The notes under the pieces: model-generated | Databases searched by the model: none | What the model saw: only the letters and a program-made list of their open reading frames with translations | Told to the model about the DNA's origin: nothing | Translations under genes and position numbers: made by a program | Shown: in pieces, positions 52,582 to 61,630 of the stretch | Numbering within the stretch: the stretch's first letter is position 1 | Layout: each line of letters starts with the position of its first letter | Source: Candidatus Poribacteria bacterium | GTDB lineage: Bacteria; Poribacteria; WGA-4E; JAJDTR01 | Direction of reading: 5' to 3' | Assembly: GCA_028820655.1 (NCBI GenBank) | Contig: JAPPIK010000031.1 | Location: 1-64,000, forward strand | DNA length: 64,000 nucleotides

Positions 52582-53526
52582 TTAGCCCGGAACGCAATTG
52601 TCTACGTATGCCTTTAGCCCCTGCTCCAATGTATATTCGGGTCGGTATCCAAATTCCTCGTAAGCCGCGGAACAGTCCATTCTCAAAGCTTCGGCGGTCT
52701 TCATCGTCGAAGGCATAGGCACATCGCCGAATTTGATATCCGCCGCCGGCAGCAGCGTTTTCAACACCGCCGCCATATCTCCCAGGGTGTACGGTTCCTC
52801 CCCGCAGACGTTAAACACCCGTCTCTCCGTTTTTGGAGCGCTCAACGCGAGTGTCATTGCCCTGACGTTGTCGTCGGCATAGACCCAATGGAAGCTGGTT
52901 GACTCATGAAAGGGTATGACAACCGGATCTCCTACGGCGACCCTTTCCACGATATCAAGAACTACCGCCGACGCGTACTCCCGCTCCAGTTCACCTGCCA
53001 TCAGACGCCCTTTAACCCCGTAGTTCATCCCGAAACGCAAGCCGATGGTGTCGAGGCCGAATTCGTTATGGAAGTGATTCCCCATCACTTCATTGAGCCG
53101 CTTGAGGTGGCCATAGAGCGTCGTGGGACTGCACGGCGCATCCTCCTTAGGACCGAGTGGGTTCACCGCGTCGGTGGTTGCATATACAACGCGTTCGACG
53201 CCCATAATCCGAGCGGCTTCAAAGATGTTGTTCGTGCCCTCACCGTTAATCTCAATCGCCAACGTCGGATTCTTGCGAATCGCGGCTTCGGGCAGGTAGG
53301 CGGCGAGGTGCATGATGTGGCTGATTTCGTGGGTCTCAATCGTCTCAAACAGTTTCACAGTGTCGCGGATGTCTCCACGGACCACTCTTATCTTATCTTT
53401 GATCTCCGCAACTCTCTCGGGCGTCGGGTTCAAATCGTATGCGACCACGTCGTGACCTTTGGCAACCAAGCCCTTGGCCAAATTTGAGCCGATGAAACCT
53501 GTACCCCCGGTAATCATGACCTTCAT
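52582..53526 (-). CDS. NAD-dependent epimerase/dehydratase (extended SDR)
   Basis: Predicted 314 aa from ATG 53526 (AAGGTG upstream; the longer frame to 53592 includes non-conserved sequence). Motifs: TGGTGFIGSNLAKG, the acidic D54-region RGDIRD, YATTDAVNPLG, catalytic YGHLK (YxxxK) and RFGMNYG. Such enzymes epimerise or dehydrate nucleotide sugars, or oxidise uronates. It probably acts with the Gfo/Idh/MocA enzyme on the same sugar. Confidence 0.88.
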   Translation of the reverse strand: MKVMITGGTGFIGSNLAKGLVAKGHDVVAYDLNPTPERVAEIKDKIRVVRGDIRDTVKLFETIETHEISHIMHLAAYLPEAAIRKNPTLAIEINGEGTNNIFEAARIMGVERVVYATTDAVNPLGPKEDAPCSPTTLYGHLKRLNEVMGNHFHNEFGLDTIGLRFGMNYGVKGRLMAGELEREYASAVVLDIVERVAVGDPVVIPFHESTSFHWVYADDNVRAMTLALSAPKTERRVFNVCGEEPYTLGDMAAVLKTLLPAADIKFGDVPMPSTMKTAEALRMDCSAAYEEFGYRPEYTLEQGLKAYVDNCVPG

Positions 53527-53597
53527 TACTTGGCACCTTCTTCGTTCTTCGGACGATCCTACCCTCTCTGCTCCACGTCTCAACTTACACAAGCACG

Positions 53598-53626
53598 ATT
53601 TTATGACAATTGCGAATGCCTGTCAA
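53598..53626 (-). promoter_or_regulatory. Sigma70-type promoter for the SDR-Gfo/Idh operon
   Basis: On the minus strand TTGACA (53626-53621), 17-base spacer, TAAAAT (53603-53598), 72 bases before the ATG at 53526. Confidence 0.7.
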
Positions 53627-53746
53627 GCAGTCATGTTGGAAGACAGGGCAATCACCCCGGATTCTTGATTACTCTCAGTAACACTCGACATTGCGCTCCG
53701 CTGGAGCGGTGATTGGACGCATCATGATTCTATTGACATTGCACAG

Positions 53747-53782
53747 GATTTACTATCGCGCTCCCTATTCAGTCGCTTGATC
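53747..53782 (+). repeat. GATC element splitting a GCACTCC palindrome
   Basis: GATT...GATC, 36 bp, between GCACAG and CTCTGGAGTGC; the intact palindrome GGCACTCCTCTGGAGTGC is at 38475. Confidence 0.7.
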
Positions 53783-54075
53783 CTCTGGAGTGCGAGACGT
53801 GGCAAAATATCTAACATGGAACGCTTTTTCAAAGCTAACCAGGGTGTGAAAACCGGTGTTACCTGCCGAAAGAATTATACCGACAGGGATAATGGCGCAC
53901 TCTCAATTGTCAAATAGAATCTATCTCCGAATCAACAGTCTCCTGTTTTCAATCTTCTCTTGCTGCGTGGATCTTTCCGCAGTTGTTCTCTTGAGTAGTG
54001 CGTACTGCGCACCAGCCTTCTGTCATTCAACTTTACAATTCCGGATTTTACGTAACCATTCAACTATCACGTATT

Positions 54076-54104
54076 TTGACAGTCGACGCGGAAACTGATA
54101 TAAT
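54076..54104 (+). promoter_or_regulatory. Consensus sigma70 promoter for the GH127-like gene
   Basis: TTGACA (54076-54081), spacer 17, TATAAT (54099-54104): a perfect match to consensus. Transcription would start about 25 bases before ATG 54137. Confidence 0.75.
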
Positions 54105-54136
54105 CTATAATTGTCTACACTAAATGATTGGCAGCC

Positions 54137-55888
54137 ATGGCAAAAGAACATCTGCACGAATTCGAACATAACAACCGAAAACCCGATTCCTCGATCTCTC
54201 GTCGGCGTTTCCTAATGATGGCGGGGACTAGCGCCGTGGCTCTCGCTGTGCCGCCAACAGGTTATGGGGAAAGCAAGGGAACACCCATTATGCCCACTGA
54301 ACCCGATACTCGCATCCCGGACACGTTCGATTTGGTCGAACGCGCCGATTTCGTGATTAACGCCATCACCCGATGCACAAATACGGAAGCGGAGCACGCC
54401 GTTTATTTCTATACAAACCTATATCGCAATCCGCCAACGATGATCCGCCAAATTCCGCTGTACGGAAAGTTTATTGAGGGACTCGCACTGGCACGGCTGA
54501 TGACCGGCAGCACCTACAATCAACATGTGGACCGCATCTGGCAGGATGCTCTGTTGCGGAAATTAAAGGAAGAAAAACCCGTACTTCTCGGTCCCGAGGG
54601 CGGCAGACAGACGGCATGGTTGGGAATTCAGTATACAGTCTCCAGGGATCCCATGTGGAAGGAGTTGGGCAATAGCGCCATACGGCGTGCGCTTGACGCC
54701 GCGGTTCACAGGTACAACTACTGCTACTTTCCGTACGATGCATCCACTATCCCGACCGGGTGGGCGGCAACCCTTCAGGGATGGACACTTCAGGGCGTAA
54801 CACAGTTTTTTAACGCCACGGGCTCTGATATTGCCTTGGAACTCGCGGGAAAACTCGCGCGCTACCTGAAAGACCACGCCGAAGTGTTTGACTCTGAAGG
54901 CAGGTTTCTCGCGCGCCACGGTGATTCGATTCCGCGAAGCCCGGAATCTCGGCTCGGTCCGGCGCTCCATTTTCATCACAACGGCAATGCCATGGACGCC
55001 TTGGCGGAGTATGCCTTGGCTACGGGCGACGCCGAATTTACCGAGTTCGTAAATAAATGCTATCATTACGCTCGCTCGCTCAAGGATTCGTCTCCACTCG
55101 TCGGATTCTTTCCGGAATACATTGAAGACTGGCCCGACGAGCGTGGGGTTGTCGACTGCGAGGGCTGTTGTGTCGTCGACATGTTGCTGACCTCGCTGTG
55201 GTTGACCAAGGCGGGTGCGGGTGACTATTGGGATGACATCGATCGTTACTTACGAAACCAGTTCGCTGAGATGCAGATGACCTCCGGAGACTGGATAACG
55301 TGCATGGCAGAGAAACGGCCGCCTCAACCCATCGGGGAGGACGAAGTCGCGGTTGGCGATCCGGACCGATGTGTTGGAAGTTTTGCCGGGTGGTCATCCG
55401 CCAATGACTTTTGGATCGGGGCGGGAAACGGAATTATGCACTGCTGCACCGGCAACGGCGCGCGTGCATTGTATTACCTCTGGGAAAACATGATAGATTT
55501 CAAAGAGGGCGAACTTCATCTGCACCTGCTCCTCAACCGCGAGTCAGCTTGGGCTGAGATCACGAGCCATATTCCGCATCATGGGCGTGTTGACATAACA
55601 TTAAAACAGGAGTGCGCCCGCATCGCCGTTCGAGTTCCCGAATGGATCGAGACGCGGGATTCTCGGATTTCCTGCACACTCAACGGCGCACCGCACAGCT
55701 TGGGCTGGGCGGGCCGATATGCTGTGGTGGAGGGGGCATCTCCGGGCAATACTATCCGATTAGACTTTCCTATCCCGGAGAGAACGGTCGAGGAAACAAT
55801 CGGCGAGGTCGATTATACGCTTAGGCTGAAAGGCAATAACGTGGTGTCTATCTCGCCGCCGGGCAAAAATTATCCCTTCTATCAGTAA
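54137..55888 (+). CDS. Tat-exported GH127-like (DUF1680-type) glycoside hydrolase
   Basis: Predicted 583 aa. A Tat signal (SRRRFLMMAGTSAVALAVPP) indicates folded export. The body is an alpha/alpha-barrel with HCCTGNGARALYYLWE near residue 435, like the Cys-containing catalytic segment of GH127/GH146 beta-L-arabinofuranosidases, and a C-terminal beta domain (HHGRVDITLKQE, ARIAVRVPEW). An arabinofuranosidase or related activity is plausible. ATG 54137 is preferred to TTG 54128 by codon type; neither has a clear ribosome site. Confidence 0.7.
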   Translation: MAKEHLHEFEHNNRKPDSSISRRRFLMMAGTSAVALAVPPTGYGESKGTPIMPTEPDTRIPDTFDLVERADFVINAITRCTNTEAEHAVYFYTNLYRNPPTMIRQIPLYGKFIEGLALARLMTGSTYNQHVDRIWQDALLRKLKEEKPVLLGPEGGRQTAWLGIQYTVSRDPMWKELGNSAIRRALDAAVHRYNYCYFPYDASTIPTGWAATLQGWTLQGVTQFFNATGSDIALELAGKLARYLKDHAEVFDSEGRFLARHGDSIPRSPESRLGPALHFHHNGNAMDALAEYALATGDAEFTEFVNKCYHYARSLKDSSPLVGFFPEYIEDWPDERGVVDCEGCCVVDMLLTSLWLTKAGAGDYWDDIDRYLRNQFAEMQMTSGDWITCMAEKRPPQPIGEDEVAVGDPDRCVGSFAGWSSANDFWIGAGNGIMHCCTGNGARALYYLWENMIDFKEGELHLHLLLNRESAWAEITSHIPHHGRVDITLKQECARIAVRVPEWIETRDSRISCTLNGAPHSLGWAGRYAVVEGASPGNTIRLDFPIPERTVEETIGEVDYTLRLKGNNVVSISPPGKNYPFYQ

Positions 55889-55995
55889 AGATGCGAATGA
55901 CAGGCAACAATTCTATTGTGAAAAGACCCATACCAACCATTAACTCTTTACACCAAAGTAGGTAAGCGGGGCATCCTGCCCCGCTTTGGATAATC

Positions 55996-57438
55996 TTGAC
56001 TCAACCTATCACTTCACTGAAAATACACGGAATTGAAATTAGCCGAAAGCCTTTCATCCAACTCGGTCTGCTCAAGATCTTGTGTTGTATCTCAACGGTT
56101 GGATTCTCCATGACAACTGTCGCAAACCCGGATAACAGAGTTGATATGATCCAAATTGTGGATTCCAATCGCACCGACAAAGGACGCACTGTCTCTGGGA
56201 AACCAATCAAGGTTTTGGTGTCCAGCGAGTTGGCTGACAATCGCATCGGAGGAGACTACGGGAGCGATCATCCTCGGTCCGAGGCGGGAATCTACGGACT
56301 GGGGCTAAAGTGGCTGCGGATCGGATTTTGGGACAGTTCTCTTAATTGGCAGGAGGTTGAGTCCCGTCCGGGAGAATACAGCGTTCCATCAGAACGGGAT
56401 GCCTTTGTTCGCGATATGTTGGAAAACGGCGTCACTGTTGTGCTTTGCCTGAGTGTCGGATCAGGCAAAAACCGGCCCGATAGAACAAAGTTCAAATCGG
56501 ATGGCGACATCAACCGCTACGCCGATTACGTGCGTTTTATGGTTCGCCATTTTAAACCGTTCATCAGATACTATGAAATCTGGAACGAGCCGGGTACCAA
56601 CACACCTTGGGGCAATATCCTCGTCGAAAATTTTGCCCGCCTGGTCAAGCGTGTCGTTCCTGTTATTCGCGAGGAGTATCCCGAAGCCAAAATAGTAGTA
56701 GGAGCCACCGGAGGTCACTGGGTATACGGATTTCCCGGATACGGTGACTTCTCACGTTACACCTTCGAGCATGATTACCTGAAAACCCTCCTCAAATCCG
56801 GTATTGCGCCGTTGATAGATGTCATTTCGTGGCACCCGTTTTACGGCCACACTCCCGACGACCCGTACTATCGGAACTATCCGCAAATGGTCGGAGAACT
56901 CAAAGCATTGGCTGCCGCGGAGGGCTTTAACGGAGAATACTTGGCGGAGGAGATGTTATGGAGAACCGAACGGGCGGAAGAACCTCAGCAACCCGTATCG
57001 GCGACTGTCTCGGCGAAATACCTTGCCAGAGCCATCCTGACGAATCTCGGGTTGGATGTTACTGCCAGCGTTTCCGGCATGTTTCCCGGCGAGTGTCGGC
57101 AATTCGTTAGGCGGCTTTGCACAGTGATGGCTGGCGCGGCGCCTCTCAGCCTTCCTATAGAAATCGAAAGTGACGCCGCCAATATCATGCATTACGGGTT
57201 CTCCCTACCCAATGGCGATGGACTCCTCGCGCTCTGGACCAACGGCGCAGCCATTGACGAAGATCCCGGCGTGAAAACTGACCTGCTGCTTCGGGGGATT
57301 TCGGTCAATAGCGTGGTGGGTGTGGACATTCGAAACGGGATGGAACATGAGATTCTGACAGGTACGCACAACGGGAATCTATTAATTCGAAATCTTCTCG
57401 TTAAAGATTACCCCATTATCCTTCGGCTGCTTCAATAA
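55996..57438 (+). CDS. GH39-like clan GH-A glycoside hydrolase
   Basis: Predicted 480 aa from TTG 55996 with a signal-like segment (IQLGLLKILCCISTVGFSM). The TIM barrel carries the acid/base motif WNEP (W196-P199, Glu198) and a probable nucleophile in YLAEEMLW (Glu318 or Glu319); the substrate-strand motif WLRIGFWDSSLNW precedes them. A C-terminal beta domain follows from about 390. Families GH39 and GH5-like share this layout. Substrate unknown, probably an exported glycosidase that follows the GH127-like enzyme by 107 bases. Confidence 0.75.
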   Translation: MTQPITSLKIHGIEISRKPFIQLGLLKILCCISTVGFSMTTVANPDNRVDMIQIVDSNRTDKGRTVSGKPIKVLVSSELADNRIGGDYGSDHPRSEAGIYGLGLKWLRIGFWDSSLNWQEVESRPGEYSVPSERDAFVRDMLENGVTVVLCLSVGSGKNRPDRTKFKSDGDINRYADYVRFMVRHFKPFIRYYEIWNEPGTNTPWGNILVENFARLVKRVVPVIREEYPEAKIVVGATGGHWVYGFPGYGDFSRYTFEHDYLKTLLKSGIAPLIDVISWHPFYGHTPDDPYYRNYPQMVGELKALAAAEGFNGEYLAEEMLWRTERAEEPQQPVSATVSAKYLARAILTNLGLDVTASVSGMFPGECRQFVRRLCTVMAGAAPLSLPIEIESDAANIMHYGFSLPNGDGLLALWTNGAAIDEDPGVKTDLLLRGISVNSVVGVDIRNGMEHEILTGTHNGNLLIRNLLVKDYPIILRLLQ

Positions 57439-57462
57439 TGTCAATCTCTTGGGAGCACAGCC

Positions 57463-57491
57463 AAACCGAGTTATTCTCGAGTGCTCGGTTT
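57463..57491 (+). terminator. Possible hairpin terminator
   Basis: AAACCGAG and CTCGGTTT pair over 8 bases with a 13-base loop, just after the GH39-like gene. There is no T-run, so this could equally be a repeat; the same AAACCGAG core occurs at 59444. Confidence 0.35.
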
Positions 57492-57568
57492 CACTGCCCA
57501 CATTCCATGGACAGTGATCGTAAACCGCTTAACGAGTAGACCGAATTCTACGGTCGACCAACAACACG

Positions 57569-58369
57569 ATGATTGAACTTCGATCAAATCAACTGCAGCT
57601 CGCCGTTCCGCTCTATCAGAATTATCCCTATTTGCACGGTTACGTCGCGTCTGCGCTAAGTGGGGAGATGGGCGCGGTTTCCGTTGATGACATAGAGTGC
57701 CCATCCGTCGGTCGTATTACCCTCGGTTGGGCGAATATCTTGGCTGGGGACGCGGCGACTCCCGCGGCGGAGACGCTGCTTGGAGAGATACTCCCGAATA
57801 CCATACTGATCCCCGAAAATGCCAGATGGGTAGATGCGTTCTACGGCAGATGGGGGCATCGCTTGGAAAAATGGAGAAGGATAACCTGCAGGGGCGGTTC
57901 TTGGAGAATCGAAACGTTGAGAGATTTCGAACGCCGGCTCCCTTCCGGATACACGATTAAACAGGTATCATGCCCGGAGGAGGTCAAAGGGTTGATCCAA
58001 ATGGGGGACGGTCTGATCGATTTCCCAAACTACCCAACACCGGAGGATTTCCTTGATCGAGGCGTCGGTTTTTTCGTAGAACGCAACGGGGAGATTGTCT
58101 CGGGTTGTACATCGTATGCGGTTGGCGGCGGAAAATCCGACATCAGTGTTAGGACGCGACAGGAACACCAACGGAGAGGATTGGCGCAGGCGGTTGCCGC
58201 CCGCATGATTTTGTACTGTTTGCAAGATGACATCGAGCCATGTTGGGATGCGCCGAGCGAAGCGGGCGGGAATCTGGGCAAAAAACTTGGGTATACCTAC
58301 GCAAGACCTTACACGGCATTTCGAGTTCTCAAAGTAAGGGAACACTGGAACAGCACCTCCTGGATGTAG
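57569..58369 (+). CDS. GNAT-family acetyltransferase
   Basis: Predicted 266 aa, two halves: an N-terminal domain of about 130 residues and a C-terminal GNAT domain with the acetyl-CoA loop RTRQEHQRRGLAQAVAARMI (about residue 200) and a final LGKKLGYTYARPYTAF strand. The layout resembles the GNAT_acetyltr_2 group, in which some members give self-resistance to aminopolyol antibiotics. Acceptor unknown. Confidence 0.75.
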   Translation: MIELRSNQLQLAVPLYQNYPYLHGYVASALSGEMGAVSVDDIECPSVGRITLGWANILAGDAATPAAETLLGEILPNTILIPENARWVDAFYGRWGHRLEKWRRITCRGGSWRIETLRDFERRLPSGYTIKQVSCPEEVKGLIQMGDGLIDFPNYPTPEDFLDRGVGFFVERNGEIVSGCTSYAVGGGKSDISVRTRQEHQRRGLAQAVAARMILYCLQDDIEPCWDAPSEAGGNLGKKLGYTYARPYTAFRVLKVREHWNSTSWM

Positions 58370-58398
58370 ACGAATTCACGAGAATGGAGGAGTAGCGG

Positions 58399-59433
58399 AT
58401 GAAACGGGATCGCCGGATCGCGGATTTTATTCTATTGATCGCTATCGTTTCGTGGCTTGGGTCATTGCCTCCAGTCGTTCAAGCGCAAATCCCCAAGGGC
58501 GCAAAGATTGTCTTCGACTCCAGTAGGGACGATAAGGCTCCGAACTCGGAAAAGGCACACTTCGAAATCTACGTCATGGAGGCCAATGGTGACAATCCGC
58601 AAAATCTGACAAATCACCACGCGAACGACCGCAACCCATCTTGGTCACTTGATGGGAGACGTATCGCTTTTAGCACGAACCGAGACGGCAATTTTGAGGT
58701 TTATGTGATGAATGCGAACGGCACAAGTCCGCGAAACTTAACAAACCACAAAGCGAGCGACGGTTCGCCGGCATGGTCGCCTGACGGAAGAAAAATCGCC
58801 TTCCAGTCCGATCGAGGCGGACGATTTGACATCTACGTGATGGATCAGGATGGCGAGAACTTACGAAACCTGACCAATCTCTCCGCGACTGAAGACCGTG
58901 CGCCGTCGTGGTCGCGCGATGGCAAGCGGATTGTGTTTGAGTCTCAGAGAGATAAGGATTGGGAAATCTATGCTATGGACGCCGACGGCAGGAACCCGCA
59001 ACGGCTCACGGATAGACGCGACCACGATCGAGAGCCGTCATGGTCGCCCGATGGGGGGACAATCGCATTTTCCCGCCGGGAAAAGGGCACGTGGAATATC
59101 TACCTTATGGATGCTAATGGCGGGAACCCCAAGAATCTGACCAAGAACCGCACGGAAAGGGTGGAGTTTCGCGAGCCGTCATGGTCGCCTACCGGACAAA
59201 GCATTGCGTTCAAGTCGGATGTAGAGAGACCGGGCGGTGTGGTGGTGGCGTGGACCGAAATCTTTCTGGCAAACGCCGATGGTGCGGGCAATCCGAAAAA
59301 CCTGACGCAGAAGCACCAGGCTGAAGGCAGAGACGGAGCCCCCGACTGGTTTAATCCCGGTTTTACCTTTGCCGTGTCACCTGATGGAAAGGAGAAAACG
59401 CTCTGGGGGCGCCTCAAAACGTTGGTTCATTGA
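58399..59433 (+). CDS. Exported TolB/PD40 beta-propeller protein
   Basis: Predicted 344 aa with a signal peptide (FILLIAIVSWLGSLPPVVQA-Q). Six propeller blades follow, each with PSWSPDGRKIAFxSxRDG and IYVMDADGxNxxxLT, the PD40/TolB pattern. Similar to the partial gene at 63549. Likely a periplasmic or surface scaffold; the real TolB partners (Pal, TolA) are not in view. It starts 29 bases after the GNAT stop (AGGAGTAGCGG upstream). Confidence 0.85.
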   Translation: MKRDRRIADFILLIAIVSWLGSLPPVVQAQIPKGAKIVFDSSRDDKAPNSEKAHFEIYVMEANGDNPQNLTNHHANDRNPSWSLDGRRIAFSTNRDGNFEVYVMNANGTSPRNLTNHKASDGSPAWSPDGRKIAFQSDRGGRFDIYVMDQDGENLRNLTNLSATEDRAPSWSRDGKRIVFESQRDKDWEIYAMDADGRNPQRLTDRRDHDREPSWSPDGGTIAFSRREKGTWNIYLMDANGGNPKNLTKNRTERVEFREPSWSPTGQSIAFKSDVERPGGVVVAWTEIFLANADGAGNPKNLTQKHQAEGRDGAPDWFNPGFTFAVSPDGKEKTLWGRLKTLVH

Positions 59434-59443
59434 GGTAACAATA

Positions 59444-59479
59444 AAGAAACCGAGATTCTTTGAAGAAACTCGGTTTCTT
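59444..59479. terminator. Bidirectional hairpin between convergent genes
   Basis: AAGAAACCGAG (59444-59454) and CTCGGTTTCTT (59469-59479) pair perfectly with a 14-base loop. It lies between the stop of the plus-strand propeller gene and the 3' end of the minus-strand LamG gene. The same GAAACTCGGTTTCTT half-site recurs at about 62166. Confidence 0.5.
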
Positions 59480-59506
59480 CACCCGATTATGCGATGGCAT
59501 CTACAA

Positions 59507-60328
59507 CTATCGGCTTCTAATCTTGCCCCATGTCGTCGCCAGTTTGCCTGCAGGTTCAACAGCAACCGCGCCCGACCCCATAAGCCCGTTGTTCATGATG
59601 CTTTCAATGTCAGCTTGGCTAAGCGCTTCGTTGAAAACGGCGGCTTCGTCGATGGAGGCTTTGCTCGCAAACCTATTACCCGCCGGATGCGCCCACCCAC
59701 CAATCAGCAGCGGATTGGCGGTCGCCGAAATCTCTCCGTCTGCGGGCGCTTCGTTGAGGAACACGCCAACTTCGTTATCCAGCGCGCCGTTTGTGTAGAT
59801 TCTTCTCGTCGTCCCGTCAAAAGAGAAAGCGCCGTGATACCACGTGAATCCCGCGACAAGCGTTGTTGCACGCTGTAGATCCATGCGGGTGCCGTCAAAG
59901 GAAATCTCGTTCCAGAAACCGTTGCTGCGGCCCGAGTAGTTGAACCCCCACTCGCCGCCGCCGACACCCTTCATCAGAACCGGTTGCGTCGAATCCGGGA
60001 ATTCGGTGTGGAACCAGAACATTAGCGTAAAATTCTTCAAGCCGCTAATACTCTCGCCTGCCCCGCAATTCAGATAATCCTCGTCCACGTTATCCTCGCC
60101 GCTAATGTTTATCGCGGAACCAAACTTCCCGTCGACGATGGTCACCCCATCGCCGATTATCTCGCAATCGTTCCCGTTACCGGAAAGATCACTGACCATG
60201 CCGTCGGCTATGCCGTCCTCAAACAGCCACGCCGCGGCCAACGATTCATCAAGACGCCCATGACTCGTAGCAACCAACCCGAGGGAAATAAACAAGAAAG
60301 CCGTGAATGTCAACAGTTTGGTACGCAT
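59507..60328 (-). CDS. Exported LamG-domain protein with AGKLATTWG tail
   Basis: Predicted 273 aa from ATG 60328, AGGAGG about 11 bases upstream; the extra upstream frame to 60409 is not conserved. Signal peptide MRTKLLTFTAFLFISLGLVA. One LamG domain (SLAAAWLFEDG, DLSGNGNDCEIIGDG, FTLMFWFHTE, FTWYHGAFSFDGTTRRIYTN, ASIDEAAVFNEALSQADI). It ends VEPAGKLATTWGKIRSR. Probably a secreted or surface glycan-binding protein. Confidence 0.85.
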   Translation of the reverse strand: MRTKLLTFTAFLFISLGLVATSHGRLDESLAAAWLFEDGIADGMVSDLSGNGNDCEIIGDGVTIVDGKFGSAINISGEDNVDEDYLNCGAGESISGLKNFTLMFWFHTEFPDSTQPVLMKGVGGGEWGFNYSGRSNGFWNEISFDGTRMDLQRATTLVAGFTWYHGAFSFDGTTRRIYTNGALDNEVGVFLNEAPADGEISATANPLLIGGWAHPAGNRFASKASIDEAAVFNEALSQADIESIMNNGLMGSGAVAVEPAGKLATTWGKIRSR

Positions 60329-60441
60329 TGTTTTCTGTTCCTCCTGTTCGCCTGTTTTGTTAAGTGTCTTAAGGACTACCTGTAACGGGGAAACTGTGTG
60401 CTTCTCCACAGGGATCCGATGTGTGCGGAAATCGCTGATTG

Positions 60442-60470
60442 AATGGTATCACAGCCGGAAGTAGGCGTCA
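60442..60470 (-). promoter_or_regulatory. Possible promoter for the LamG gene
   Basis: On the minus strand TTGACG (60470-60465), spacer 17, TACCAT (60447-60442), about 114 bases before ATG 60328. Confidence 0.4.
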
Positions 60471-60640
60471 ATCGCAAATCAATTGTTTCGGGGTGCGGCT
60501 TTAATGGAGATTCCGAAATCCGAGTTATTTAGGCGGCAATGCAGATTCCTACAGACACAACAGCCCATTGCCTCAGAGTTATTCAAGGAACCATTTATAT
60601 TCGGGATCGGTTATTGGTTCAAAATCGGAGTAGGTCTCCG

Positions 60641-61630
60641 TTAACTCATAAATATCGGATCCTTCCGTTGCAGTGCTTGACGGATTCTGGTTCGATCCGA
60701 TTTCATGACGATCCGCCCTTCCCGCGGTGTCACTGGGACTCCATCGGCAAATGTTCTGCCGCGGCGCTTGAGGATGAACCCATACAGCATTACGTATTGA
60801 GCCAAAGCCTCGGCCGCCTCGCGGCGCAAAGTTTCCATGTTACGGTCGGCGGAAGAAACAGGTTGCGATAGGATTTCGATAAGCGGGGAAATCGTGCGTC
60901 TATCGCCGGTTTCTTCCAAAGTTTGAACAATATAATGGGCGCCTCCATTTCCGCCCAATCTATAGATTCTCTCTTTCAACAGACGAATGAGGACGGGAAC
61001 AGCCTTGCCGCCAGCCGCACATAACCCGTGGAGCACTCCGCTGCCGCGGTTACCACAGAAGAGAATCCCCTGGTCTTAATGTTTCCAGTACCCAACTCTC
61101 GCGCGCAGCAATTCTGGAATCGCGGCTTCACCCGCAAGACCGCCCAGACGCTGCGCTGCCAGGTCTCGGACCGTCCATGCCGGATCGTAATGCATACGTT
61201 CGGCGAGTATCGGTATGGCTTCGGGATTTCTTAAATACCCTAGCAGGGCAATAGCGCGTCTGCGTGTTTCAACCGACGTGGCGTCAGTTGCATTGTTGGC
61301 AAGATGTGTTCTTGACAGATGAACGGTTTCGGAGGAAAGATATGCGTTGTCAACCTCGCGTAGGACCATACACGCCTTTGCAAACATGTCTTCCTTGTAT
61401 GGCTTGGCATGCATGGCTTCGTTGCGTAAGTTGATAGCAACGTCCCTGACCTCCACAGTCAGAGGTGGTTCCCGATTAAAGCCAAAGAGTCCGGTTGTGG
61501 TGTTGGTAATCACATCTACTTGTTTCACTTTATCCATAGGCTGTAGAGCAAAAACCATAGGCGTTGCAAAACAGCTAAGGAAGAAGAAACATAGGTCAAA
61601 GTAGAGGGATTCTATTCGTGTCTTTCTCAT
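60641..61630 (-). pseudogene. HEAT-repeat protein gene with in-frame stop
   Basis: ATG 61630 opens a signal-like segment (SLYFDLCFFFLSCFATPMVF) and then HEAT/PBS-lyase-like repeats (TRRRAIALLGYLRNPEAIPI, WTVRDLAAQRLGGLAGEAAI). TAA at 61078-61076 follows GYWKH, but the same frame continues at once with GNRGSGVLHGLCAAGGKAVP and further HEAT repeats (RRTISPLIEILSQPV) to 60641. One base change would restore about 329 residues. A nonsense mutation, sequencing error or recoding would all fit. Confidence 0.7.

Larger units (their letters stand above)
53527..54136. other. Divergent intergenic region
   Basis: Carries the minus-strand SDR promoter, a GCTCCGCTGGAGC palindrome (53697), a GATC element, a REP-like hairpin (53995-54013) and the plus-strand promoter at 54076-54104. 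Confidence 0.6.

Noticed and set aside
60539-60871. 110-codon plus-strand ORF
   Set aside because: Lies opposite the conserved HEAT-repeat gene and has no features of its own.
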